From: Amnibacterium setariae
GTDB taxonomy: Bacteria; Actinomycetota; Actinomycetes; Actinomycetales; Microbacteriaceae
Assembly: GCF_003581425.1 (NCBI RefSeq)
Contig: NZ_QXTG01000001.1
Coordinates: forward strand, 1,054,001-1,118,000
DNA: 64,000 bases
Reading direction: 5' to 3'
Shown: positions 16,042-23,499 of the stretch, in pieces
Numbering within the stretch: position 1 is the stretch's first letter
How the letters are laid out: each line of letters starts with the position of its first letter
Position numbers and translations under genes: made by a program
The notes under the pieces: generated by a model
Seen by the model: the letters and a program-made list of their open reading frames with translations, nothing else
What the model was told of the DNA's origin: nothing
Databases searched by the model: none

Positions 16042-16908
16042 TCAGAGCAGCGGTCGCAGCTCCGCGTGGGCCCAGCTCGCGAGCGTAGTCGGCGTCGACG
16101 AGACGACGTCCCGAGGCTGCTCCGGTCGGTGCCCGTCGCGCAGGAAGGTCGACATGCCGAGGACGGACTCGACCCGCGCGCCCGTCATGCCGATCGCTCG
16201 CAGGGCGGCCCGCTGCTCGTCGTCCTCGATCCTCGTGACCGCGAGCGAGCGTCCCGTGGCGGCCGCGACGATTTGCACCGCGTCCGCCCACGAGAGGTCG
16301 GCCGGACCGAGGATGCCCTGCACGACCCGGCCCGACCAGTCGCCCGCGAGCCGGCCGGCGGCGACCTCGGCGATGTCCGCCGGTGCGACCCAGGGGAAGG
16401 CGAGGTCGAGCGGGAGCACGGTCTCGAGCGTCCCGGACCGCACCGCGTCGAGGTCGAAGGTCAGGTTCGTGAAGAAGTGGCCGCAGCGGAGGTGCGCGAC
16501 GTCGGCGCCCGTCGCATCGAGCGCGACCTCGGTCGCCGCCAGCCCGTCGATCTCGCCCGCTCCCTCCCGCAGCTCGGCGCCGATGCTGCTCTGGAGCACG
16601 ACGCGGGGGATGCGGTTCGCCATCACCGCGGCCGCGACGGCGTCGGTCGCCTTCGCGTACGAGACGAGCGGGTCCTCCTCCGGCGTCGTGGGGTCGACCC
16701 AGTAGAGGGCGTCGAGCCCGGCCGTCGCGGCGGTCGTGCGCCGGGGGTCCCGCTGGTCGATCACGACGGCGTCGACGAACGGGCGCACGGCCGGGTCGAG
16801 ACGGTCCGGATCGCGGACGAGGGCGACGGGGCGGTGCCCGGCTCGCACCAGCGAGCGGAGGAGCAGCCGGCCGACCGTGCCCGTCGGCGTCGTCACCCCG
16901 ATGCGCAT
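16042..16908 (-). CDS. NAD(P)-binding NmrA/atypical SDR family protein
   Basis: 288 residues. The N-terminal nucleotide motif is RIGVTTPTGTVGRLLLRSL, with ALVRDPDRL at the end of the second strand, as in NmrA-like proteins and NAD(P)H:quinone oxidoreductase-like SDRs. The YxxxK catalytic pair of classical SDRs is absent, as expected for this subgroup. HLRCGHFFTNL and LPLDLAFPWVAPADIAEVAA match the substrate-side signatures of the family. Whether it is an enzyme or a redox sensor cannot be told. Confidence 0.8.
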   Translation of the reverse strand: MRIGVTTPTGTVGRLLLRSLVRAGHRPVALVRDPDRLDPAVRPFVDAVVIDQRDPRRTTAATAGLDALYWVDPTTPEEDPLVSYAKATDAVAAAVMANRIPRVVLQSSIGAELREGAGEIDGLAATEVALDATGADVAHLRCGHFFTNLTFDLDAVRSGTLETVLPLDLAFPWVAPADIAEVAAGRLAGDWSGRVVQGILGPADLSWADAVQIVAAATGRSLAVTRIEDDEQRAALRAIGMTGARVESVLGMSTFLRDGHRPEQPRDVVSSTPTTLASWAHAELRPLL

Positions 16909-17042
16909 GCCGTCAGCGTCGCCCGGGCCTCGGACAGTCGGTCGAGCGCCTCAGCCACGCCGCTTCTTGAGAACCGTTCTTCCTGCTGAAGCCCGTCTTT
17001 CAACCGCGAGCCACTGTCGGTGGGCCATGGTTGCATGCGTGC

Positions 17043-18467
17043 GTGACGGCGACACCGGACCTGGCACTCGCGCTCGACGCGCTGCGCGCCGTCGGGTCGC
17101 GCGTGCACACCGCGACGGACGACGAGCTGCTCGCCGACGGCGCCGTGATCGAGGAGCTCGGCCGGCTCGTCGACGCACATCGGCTCGACTTCGCCGCCGA
17201 GGTCGAGCGCCGCACGGTCTCGCCCGACGGCGGCCTGCCGCTCGCGCGACGGGAGGGCGCCCGCGACGCGGTCGACCTCGTGGCGCACCTCGCCCGGATC
17301 GGGCGGCCCGCCGCGAAGCAGCGCATCGGGCTGGGCGCGGCGCTCGCGCCCGAGGTGTCGCTGCGCGGCGACCTCCTCCCCGGCCGGTTCGGCGTGCTCG
17401 CCGACGCCGTGCGGGCGGGCGAGGTGGGCGTCGAGTCCGCGCGGGTCGTGGTGACGAAGCTGCTCCACCTCCGCCCGCGGATCACCGCGGAGGAGTTCGC
17501 GGACGCCGTCGTCGTGCTCACCGACGCGGCGAAGGCGGAGGAGACCGAGGTCGTCCGCGACGTCGCCGAGGGCCTAGCGCTGCTGCTCGACCCCGACGGC
17601 GCCGAGCCCACCGAGCGCAACCAGCGGTTCCAGCGGGCCTTCGCCCTCGGCCGCACGCGGGCGGACGGCATGACCGCCGCGCGCCTGCTCCTCACGCCCG
17701 AGCACCTCGCGGTCGTGAAGGAGCTGCTCGAGTCCCAGCGACGGGGCGTCCCGCTGCTCCGCACGGCGGCCGGCGGCGGGCAGGACGGCGACGGTCTCGA
17801 TCCGGAGTGGCGCGAGAGCCTTCCGGCGGAGGGCGACGAGCCCCGCAGCCGTGCCCAGCAGGACTACGACACGGTCCTCGGCGCGATCGAGTCCGGCGTC
17901 CGGGCCGAGCAGTCCGCGGCGGTGACCCACGAGGTCGTCGTCCACGTCGCCGCCGACGACCTCGAGGCCCGACGCGGGCAGGGCTGGACCTCCGGCGTGC
18001 TCGCCGGCATCCCGATCCCGGTGATCGAGCGGCGGGCGTGCGGCGGTGGCGTCCGCCTCCTCGTCACCGGCGCCCACGGCGAGCCCCTGCACCTGTCCCG
18101 GTCGAAGCGGGTCTTCACGGCGGCGCAGAAGAAGGCGCTCACCGCCCGCGCGGGCGGCCGGTGCGAGTTCCCCGGCTGCATCACCCCGGCGCCGTACCTG
18201 GAGGCGCACCACGTCGCGTGGTTCCACCGCGACGGCGGCAGGACGGACGTCGGCAACGGCGTGATGCTCTGCAGCCATCACCACCACCTGATCCACGCGC
18301 CGTGGGGCCGGGTCGAGATCCGGCGCTGGCGGAACGAGCTCTGGTTCGTGCCGAAGCGGTGGCAGGGCGACCCGCTCCCGGAGCACCGCCGGCAGCCCGG
18401 CCCGTTCGTCGACCCCCGGCTCGCGCGACGACGACGCGAGCACGATCCGGGGCCGCGCGCGGCCTGA
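17043..18467 (+). CDS. DUF222 / HNH endonuclease domain protein (13E12-repeat family)
   Basis: 474 residues from GTG 17043. Residues about 1-330 form the helical DUF222 region found only with this family. The C terminus carries a complete HNH zinc nuclease: CEFPGC, then APYLEAHHVAWFHRDGG, GNGVMLCSHHHHLIH. These genes are abundant, often multi-copy, in actinobacteria and are suspected of mobility; their biological role is unsettled. A short perfect dyad (AGAACcGTTCT, 16970-16980) lies in the divergent intergenic region upstream. The gene abuts the low-GC DUF4062 segment. Confidence 0.85.
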   Translation: MTATPDLALALDALRAVGSRVHTATDDELLADGAVIEELGRLVDAHRLDFAAEVERRTVSPDGGLPLARREGARDAVDLVAHLARIGRPAAKQRIGLGAALAPEVSLRGDLLPGRFGVLADAVRAGEVGVESARVVVTKLLHLRPRITAEEFADAVVVLTDAAKAEETEVVRDVAEGLALLLDPDGAEPTERNQRFQRAFALGRTRADGMTAARLLLTPEHLAVVKELLESQRRGVPLLRTAAGGGQDGDGLDPEWRESLPAEGDEPRSRAQQDYDTVLGAIESGVRAEQSAAVTHEVVVHVAADDLEARRGQGWTSGVLAGIPIPVIERRACGGGVRLLVTGAHGEPLHLSRSKRVFTAAQKKALTARAGGRCEFPGCITPAPYLEAHHVAWFHRDGGRTDVGNGVMLCSHHHHLIHAPWGRVEIRRWRNELWFVPKRWQGDPLPEHRRQPGPFVDPRLARRRREHDPGPRAA

Positions 18468-19900
18468 GTACTTGAGACACGAGGTGAGCGACATGTCGAA
18501 CGCGCGCACGATTCACAACGTCGGCATGCTGTGGTCAGTTGTTCTCGGGTGGCTCCTCGTCATCCCCGATTCCGAGGTCGGTTTCGCGATCTGCGTTTCT
18601 CCGCAATGCACGAATCTGTACCGCGCGCTGCTCGCCGAACTGAGTGAGTGTCCAATAAGTTCCGTTGTCCGCGACGCTTCGCTTTCGTCTGCTCTCTTCG
18701 ATCAGGCCAGTGGCCTTGAGTTGAATCAGAACCGTTCCAAAGTCGTCGTTGCTCAGCTCCACTGAGATTCCACTGGTTGTTGGGTCTTCGGGAAGCTTGA
18801 GCTTCGCCTCGCGCGCGCGTTCAAGCACGGTCGTCTCGATTGCAGGGAAGTTGTCAACGAGGAAGGATGTATTCAGCGTCTCCTTCATCGCTTCCGCCTC
18901 GGCTTCAATCAGTAGCGTGGGCCCGAGGTATCCAAAGATTTGATCCCAGGTAGTCGAGATTCGCAGCCACTTACCGACGTTGCGCAGTGTTCTGTCGGTC
19001 TGTCGCACCGAACCTCGTGCAGACACGGGGACCGTCACTTTGTCTTCGCCCTGCGCCAGATCCTCGATACCGGCTGGAGGCGAAGATCGCGCCGCTGACA
19101 GCACGGCTTCCAGTTCAGCAATACGCTCGCGCGCCTTCGCTAATTCGGCAAGCGTCTCCTTCGATGCGGCTGCGTCAGCGCGAAGCCATCCGATTCCGGG
19201 CGCCTGCCGCGTGAATCGGTTGAAACTAACCGCAACCTGACCCTGAAGTTGCTCCGCGCCGGTCCAGAACTTGACATGCTTGGAGCGTTCAACCTTGGCG
19301 CGAAAGCGAGCCAACCGCTCCTGCATGTCCTCCTTCTTCTCCGACTTCTCTACGGTGAGAAGTGCTGGGGCCCCATGGAGAAACGCCATAACCGGCTTCT
19401 TGGTCGCGACGGCATAGTCGTACTCCTTCTCCGTGAAGCTGAGATCGCTCACGGGGTCAAGTGAGCCGTACTTGCCGCCCATGACCAAGATGTAGTAGTC
19501 GGAGTCATCGATGACCTGCTGAATCAGCGTCCAGGCGTCATCGTCGGTCGCAGGGAAGAGTTCCATCCCAGCTGGGAACGCATCTGAGTCAAGGAGTGTG
19601 GATATGACCGCTTGGCGTTCTTCCCTCAGGTCGAGGTACGTCGAGCTCACGAATACCTGATACCGCTTCTCGGCCGAATTTGCCCTTGCCACGTCTCGCC
19701 CCCTTGCGAACGCTGAACGCGCTCGTCTCGACTTGCAGCAACAACTTAACCCGCGAACGCCTATCAAAGGAGAGCCTGACGTCGGCCCGACTGCGTCCCA
19801 CTGGCGAGCCGCTGGCGGCGTGCGTGTCGGGGTCTTGGGCAGAGATGGCGCAACTCGCTCACCGCGCAGTCAACGAGTCGCTGCCGCTGCCGCTACGACC
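18468..19900. other. Lower-GC segment, probable horizontally acquired insert
   Basis: GC here is about 55-60% by eye (36 of 60 in bases 18661-18720) against well over 70% in flanking genes, and codons with A or T in the third position are common. It contains one recognisable gene, DUF4062. I saw no integrase, tRNA target or direct repeat at the edges, which are placed by composition only. Confidence 0.65.
18535..19692 (-). CDS. DUF4062 domain protein with coiled coil and C-terminal winged-helix-like region
   Basis: 385 residues from GTG 19692, which follows AAGGGGGCG; the frame extends 25 codons further upstream without resemblance to the family. Residues about 8-100 are DUF4062: KRYQVFVSSTYLDLREERQAV, GMELFPATDDDAW, SDYYILVMGGKYGS and SFTEKEYDYA. 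A coiled coil follows near 185-215 (KETLAELAKARERIAELEAVL). The C terminus (DDFGTVLIQLKATGLIEES...YWTLTQFGEQ) looks like a winged helix. DUF4062 is structurally TIR-like and occurs in signalling and NTPase proteins linked to immunity. Function here is unknown; isolation in low-GC DNA suggests an accessory, perhaps defensive, gene. Confidence 0.72.
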   Translation of the reverse strand: MARANSAEKRYQVFVSSTYLDLREERQAVISTLLDSDAFPAGMELFPATDDDAWTLIQQVIDDSDYYILVMGGKYGSLDPVSDLSFTEKEYDYAVATKKPVMAFLHGAPALLTVEKSEKKEDMQERLARFRAKVERSKHVKFWTGAEQLQGQVAVSFNRFTRQAPGIGWLRADAAASKETLAELAKARERIAELEAVLSAARSSPPAGIEDLAQGEDKVTVPVSARGSVRQTDRTLRNVGKWLRISTTWDQIFGYLGPTLLIEAEAEAMKETLNTSFLVDNFPAIETTVLERAREAKLKLPEDPTTSGISVELSNDDFGTVLIQLKATGLIEESRRKRSVADNGTYWTLTQFGEQRAVQIRALRRNADRETDLGIGDDEEPPENN

Positions 19901-19965
19901 GTCGGAGGGCTCGAGGTCAACTCCCGCCAATTCCCGATTGGGCCGCGGTCGAGACCTCGGCTCGA

Positions 19966-20697
19966 TCAGTGCGCGAACATGCCCCCGTCGGCGAGGAACA
20001 CCTTGCCGGTCAGGTAGGCGTTCGTGAGCATCGCCATCGCGAGCTCGCCCACCTCCTCCGGCTGCCCGATCCGGTCGACGGGGATCGCGGAGGCGTCGAG
20101 GTCGTCGGGCACCATGCCGCTCGCGACGAGCGCAGGCGCGATCGCGTTGACGGTCACGCCGTCCTTCGCCGTGCGCTTCGCGAGCCACTGGAGCATGCCG
20201 TGCAGCCCCGACTTGCTCGCGGCGTAGTGCGGGCCGACCATCCCGCCGGTGAACGCCGCGACGGAGGAGACGAACAGGACCCGGCCGAACCGCCGCTCCA
20301 CCATGCCCGGCACCGCTCGCTGCGCGAGGAGGAAGGGCGCCGTCAGGTTCACGGCGATCGTCCGAGACCAGTCGTCGAAGGACAGGTCCTCGACCGCCTG
20401 CACCGGCAGGTTCACGCCCGCGGTCGGCACGAGCACGTCGACGGGGCCGAGCTCGCGCTCCACGGCGTCGACCAGGCCGCCCGCCTGCGCGGGATCCGCG
20501 AGATCGGCCTGCAGCACCGCGGCGCGGACACCGTGCTCCCGCACGCGGTCCGCCACCCCGCGCGCCGCCGCCTCGTTCCCCGACCAGTGGACGGCGACGT
20601 CGCAGCCGGCGGCCGCGAGCCGGACCGCGAGGTCCGAGCCGATGCCGCCGGAGGCGCCGGTGACGAGGGCGACCCTGCCGCGCAGATCCGTGCTCAC
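19966..20697 (-). CDS. SDR family oxidoreductase, FabG-like
   Basis: 243 residues, a textbook classical SDR: TGASGGIG near 14-21, ADLADP after the third strand, PTAGVNLP in place of NNAG, catalytic serine in FVSSVAAF, YAASK near 158, and the C-terminal VFLADGGMFAH. The PTAG variant of the NNAG motif is slightly unusual. The GTG start at 20697 overlaps the MurE-like stop as GTGA, so the two are made from one message. Substrate is unknown; coupling to a Mur-ligase homologue suggests a cell-envelope or amino-acid-like precursor. Confidence 0.85.
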   Translation of the reverse strand: MSTDLRGRVALVTGASGGIGSDLAVRLAAAGCDVAVHWSGNEAAARGVADRVREHGVRAAVLQADLADPAQAGGLVDAVERELGPVDVLVPTAGVNLPVQAVEDLSFDDWSRTIAVNLTAPFLLAQRAVPGMVERRFGRVLFVSSVAAFTGGMVGPHYAASKSGLHGMLQWLAKRTAKDGVTVNAIAPALVASGMVPDDLDASAIPVDRIGQPEEVGELAMAMLTNAYLTGKVFLADGGMFAH

Positions 20698-22226
20698 GCC
20701 GCGACGACCGCGAGCTCGTCGAGCGCCGCGCGCGCCTCGGCGAGGAACGAGTACGGGATCTTCGTGCCGAGCACGTCCCGGTACTCGGTCCGCCCGGTGC
20801 CCGCCCAGAGCACGGCGTCGCCGGGGCCAGTCATCCCGATGGCGATGCGGATGGCCGTGCTCGGATCGGGCACGTCGAGCACCTCCGCACGGCGCGCCGA
20901 AGCCGCGCCGGTGAGGAGGGAGGCGCGGATCGCCTCCGGGTCCTCGAACCGGCTGTGGTGATCGGTGATCAGCACCGCGTCGGCGAGCTCGCCCGCGACA
21001 CGGCCCATGCCGAAGCGCTTGGAGCGGTCCCGGTCGCCGTCGGCGCCGAACAGCATCACGATCCGCCCGGGCGTCACCGCGCGGAGGGCCGCCAGCGACT
21101 TCACGAACGCGTCCGGCGTGTGCGCGACGTCGAGCAACACGTCCGGACCCCCGGGTGCGGACAGACGTTCGAGCCGCCCCGGGACCGCGGTGGCGAAGCC
21201 GTCGTCGCCGAGCGCGGCCTCGATGCGGCCGAGGTCGACGCCCGCCTCCACGAGCATCGCGACGGCGAGGGCCGCGTCCGACGCCGCGTGGTCGCCGAGC
21301 ATCGCCACCCGGGTCGACAGCCTGCGCCCGTCCGGCGCGACGAGCCGGAAGGCGGTGCCGCCCTGCCGCCGCTGCGTGACGGCGACCCGCCAGTCGCCCG
21401 CGTCAGCGCCGATCGTCGTGACGGGCACGCCCGCTCGGGCCGCGAGCCGCGCGCCCCAGGGCGAGTCGAGCGACACGACGCCCCGGCGCGCGGCCTCCGG
21501 CTCGAACAGCGCGGCCTTCGCGGCGAAGTAGGCCTCCATGTCGCCGAAGTCGTCGAGGTGGTCGTGCGTGAGGTTCGTGAACCCGGCGACGTCGAACCGG
21601 ACCCCGGCGACCCGGGCCCGCACGATCGCCTGCGCGCTGACCTCGACGGCGGCCGCGTCGACGCGGCGCTCCCGCATCACCGCGAGGAGCGCGTGCAGCT
21701 CGTCCGCCTCCGGCGTCGTCAGCCGACTCGCGACCCGCACCCCGTCGACCACGCGCTCCGCCGTCGTGCTGAGGGCGGTGCGCAGCCCGAGCCGGCGCAG
21801 CAGGTGCTCCACCAGCGTCGCGGTCGTGGTCTTGCCGTTCGTGCCGGTGACGCCGAGCAGCAGGGGCACGGCGTCCGCGGTGCGGAGGATCCAGGCGGCG
21901 GCCTCGCCGAGCATCCGGCGGGGGTCCCGGACCACGAGCACCGGGAGGTCGACCCCCGCGGCGAGGTCGGCGCCGGCCGCGTCCGTGAGCAGCGCGACCG
22001 CGCCCGCCTGCTGCGCGGCCCCGGCGTAGGCGGCGCCGTGCGCGCCCGCGCCCGGCAGGCCGACGAACAGGTCGCCGGGCCGCGCGTCCTGGCTGCGCAG
22101 CGTGACGCCGGTCACGAAGCGGCCGCGCGTCTCGCCGTGCACCGTCGCGCGGCAGTGCCGCGCGAGGGCGTCGAGGCGCCGCGGCGCGGGGCGGTCGGGT
22201 CGCAGCAGACCGGGGGTGAGCGTCAT
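20694..22226 (-). CDS. MurE-like ligase (UDP-N-acetylmuramoyl-peptide synthetase homologue)
   Basis: 510 residues with all three Mur-ligase domains: RSQDARPGDLFVGLPG (N-terminal UDP-binding), ATP loop GVTGTNGKTTTATLVEHLL, TNLTHDHLDDFGDMEAYFAAKAALF with the carbamylated-lysine position kept, and the C-terminal FGADGDRDRSKRFGMG. Several MurE signatures are altered: EVSSHAL is EVSAQAI, the DNPR motif that selects the third amino acid reads DHHSRFEDP, and GKGHE is GTGRTEY. It stands outside a dcw cluster, coupled to an SDR. It may be the MurE for an unusual B-type peptidoglycan or a paralogue ligating another amino acid. Confidence 0.8.
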   Translation of the reverse strand: MTLTPGLLRPDRPAPRRLDALARHCRATVHGETRGRFVTGVTLRSQDARPGDLFVGLPGAGAHGAAYAGAAQQAGAVALLTDAAGADLAAGVDLPVLVVRDPRRMLGEAAAWILRTADAVPLLLGVTGTNGKTTTATLVEHLLRRLGLRTALSTTAERVVDGVRVASRLTTPEADELHALLAVMRERRVDAAAVEVSAQAIVRARVAGVRFDVAGFTNLTHDHLDDFGDMEAYFAAKAALFEPEAARRGVVSLDSPWGARLAARAGVPVTTIGADAGDWRVAVTQRRQGGTAFRLVAPDGRRLSTRVAMLGDHAASDAALAVAMLVEAGVDLGRIEAALGDDGFATAVPGRLERLSAPGGPDVLLDVAHTPDAFVKSLAALRAVTPGRIVMLFGADGDRDRSKRFGMGRVAGELADAVLITDHHSRFEDPEAIRASLLTGAASARRAEVLDVPDPSTAIRIAIGMTGPGDAVLWAGTGRTEYRDVLGTKIPYSFLAEARAALDELAVVAA

Positions 22227-22407
22227 GGCGGTGGGCGCCGCGGGATCGGCACGGCGCTCGCACGCTAGGCGGCGACGGACCGTTGACCCCGGACAACGGC
22301 TGGGCAGGAGCGGTGGATCCGCCGGGAGGTCCGTGGCACCGGGCGCACCCGCAGCCGGCGGGGGCGGCTGGGAGCGTCTTCAGCGGGGGAGGAGGAGCGT
22401 GCGGGGC

Positions 22408-23391
22408 ATGCGCATCGTGGGTCTGGAGGAGCACTTCGTCGTCCCCGAGCTGGTCGACGCCTGGCGCCGGCTGGCCGGCGGGGGCGAGGTCCACGGCGGC
22501 GGCGACGACCCGCTGTCCCGGCGCCTCCGCGACGTCGGCGAGGAGCGGATCGCCGCGATGGACGACCAGGGCGTCGACGTGCAGGTGCTCTCACTGACGA
22601 GCCCGGGGGTGCAGAACCTGGCCGCGGCGGACGCGGTGCCCGTGGCGCGCGAGGCGAACGACGCGCTCGCGGAGATCGTCGCCGCGCATCCCGACCGCTT
22701 CCAGGCGTTCGCCGCCGTGCCGACGCCCGACCCGGCCGCCGCCGCGGAGGAGCTCGAGCGCGCCGTCTCGACGCTCCGGTTCCGCGGCGCGCTCCTGAAC
22801 GGGAGGACGGGCGACGTGAACGCCGACGACCGGCGCTTCGACGACCTGTACGGCGTCGCGGAGCGCCTCGGCGCCCCGCTCTACCTCCACCCGCAGACCC
22901 CGACGGCACCGGTGCGCGAGCAGTACTACTCGGGCTTCGGCGACGAGGTCGACGGCGCGTTCGCGAACCACGGCATCGGCTGGCACTACGAGACCGGCGT
23001 GCAGCTGCTGCGGATGGTGGTGGGCGGCGTCTTCGACCGGCACCCGGGGCTGCAGGTCGTCGTCGGGCACTGGGGCGAGGTCGTCCTGTTCTTCCTCGAG
23101 CGGTTCGAGGCGGGGATCGGCCGCACCGGCCTGCACCTCGAGCGGTCGATCGAGGAGGTGTTCCGGCAGAACGTCGGCGTGACGGGCAGCGGCATGCTGA
23201 GCGAGCGCTACCTGCGCTGGACCGCCGAGGTGATCGGCGTCGACCGCATCCTCTACTCGACCGACTACCCGTACGTGCCGACCGGCGACGGCCGGGCGCG
23301 GGCGTTCCTCGAGTCCGCGGCGGTGTCCGAGGAGGACCGCGCGTCGATCGCCTCCGGCGCCTGGGAGCGCCTCACCGGCCACCTCGCCTAG
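22408..23391 (+). CDS. Amidohydrolase family protein (ACMSD-like decarboxylase/hydrolase)
   Basis: 327 residues. The N-terminal metal motif reads VGLEEHFVVP instead of DxHxH, as in a subgroup of ACMSD-like proteins. Further ligands appear at LYLHPQTP, VVVGHWGE and the C-terminal STDYPYVP aspartate. LNGRTGDVNADDRRFDDLY matches the family. Members decarboxylate or hydrolyse aromatic or cyclic acids. It lacks obvious partners: it is divergent from the MurE-like gene, and mfd downstream has its own promoter. ATG 22408 follows a GGGGGAGGAGGAG tract at longish distance. Confidence 0.83.
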   Translation: MRIVGLEEHFVVPELVDAWRRLAGGGEVHGGGDDPLSRRLRDVGEERIAAMDDQGVDVQVLSLTSPGVQNLAAADAVPVAREANDALAEIVAAHPDRFQAFAAVPTPDPAAAAEELERAVSTLRFRGALLNGRTGDVNADDRRFDDLYGVAERLGAPLYLHPQTPTAPVREQYYSGFGDEVDGAFANHGIGWHYETGVQLLRMVVGGVFDRHPGLQVVVGHWGEVVLFFLERFEAGIGRTGLHLERSIEEVFRQNVGVTGSGMLSERYLRWTAEVIGVDRILYSTDYPYVPTGDGRARAFLESAAVSEEDRASIASGAWERLTGHLA

Positions 23392-23486
23392 CGGGGCCCT
23401 CCGCTGCTGAACGGGCCGAGCGCTCGCGCGGATGTGCCGCGGATCACCCCGTCAGCGAACAGCGAGGTCGGTGTCGGTGCCGCTCG

Positions 23487-23492
23487 TAGAAT
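23487..23492 (+). promoter_or_regulatory. -10 element TAGAAT, leaderless-type, of mfd
   Basis: TAGAAT is followed by 7 bases and GTG 23500. An in-frame ATG at 23491 falls inside the -10 box, so GTG 23500 is the better start. Confidence 0.6.
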
Positions 23493-23499
23493 GGGACGA

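Noticed and set aside
16970-16980. AGAACcGTTCT as a LexA/SOS box before the HNH gene
   Set aside because: Actinobacterial LexA sites need GAAC-N4-GTTC; here the half-sites are one base apart. It may be another operator or chance.
18472-18765. Small plus-strand frame of 97 codons starting after the HNH gene
   Set aside because: Most of it is antisense to the DUF4062 coding end, it has no ribosome site of quality and no recognisable family.
19900-19965. CGAGGTC...GACCTCG inverted repeat as a fourth family C copy
   Set aside because: Only about 7 bases match on each side and the interior is unrelated; too weak to call.
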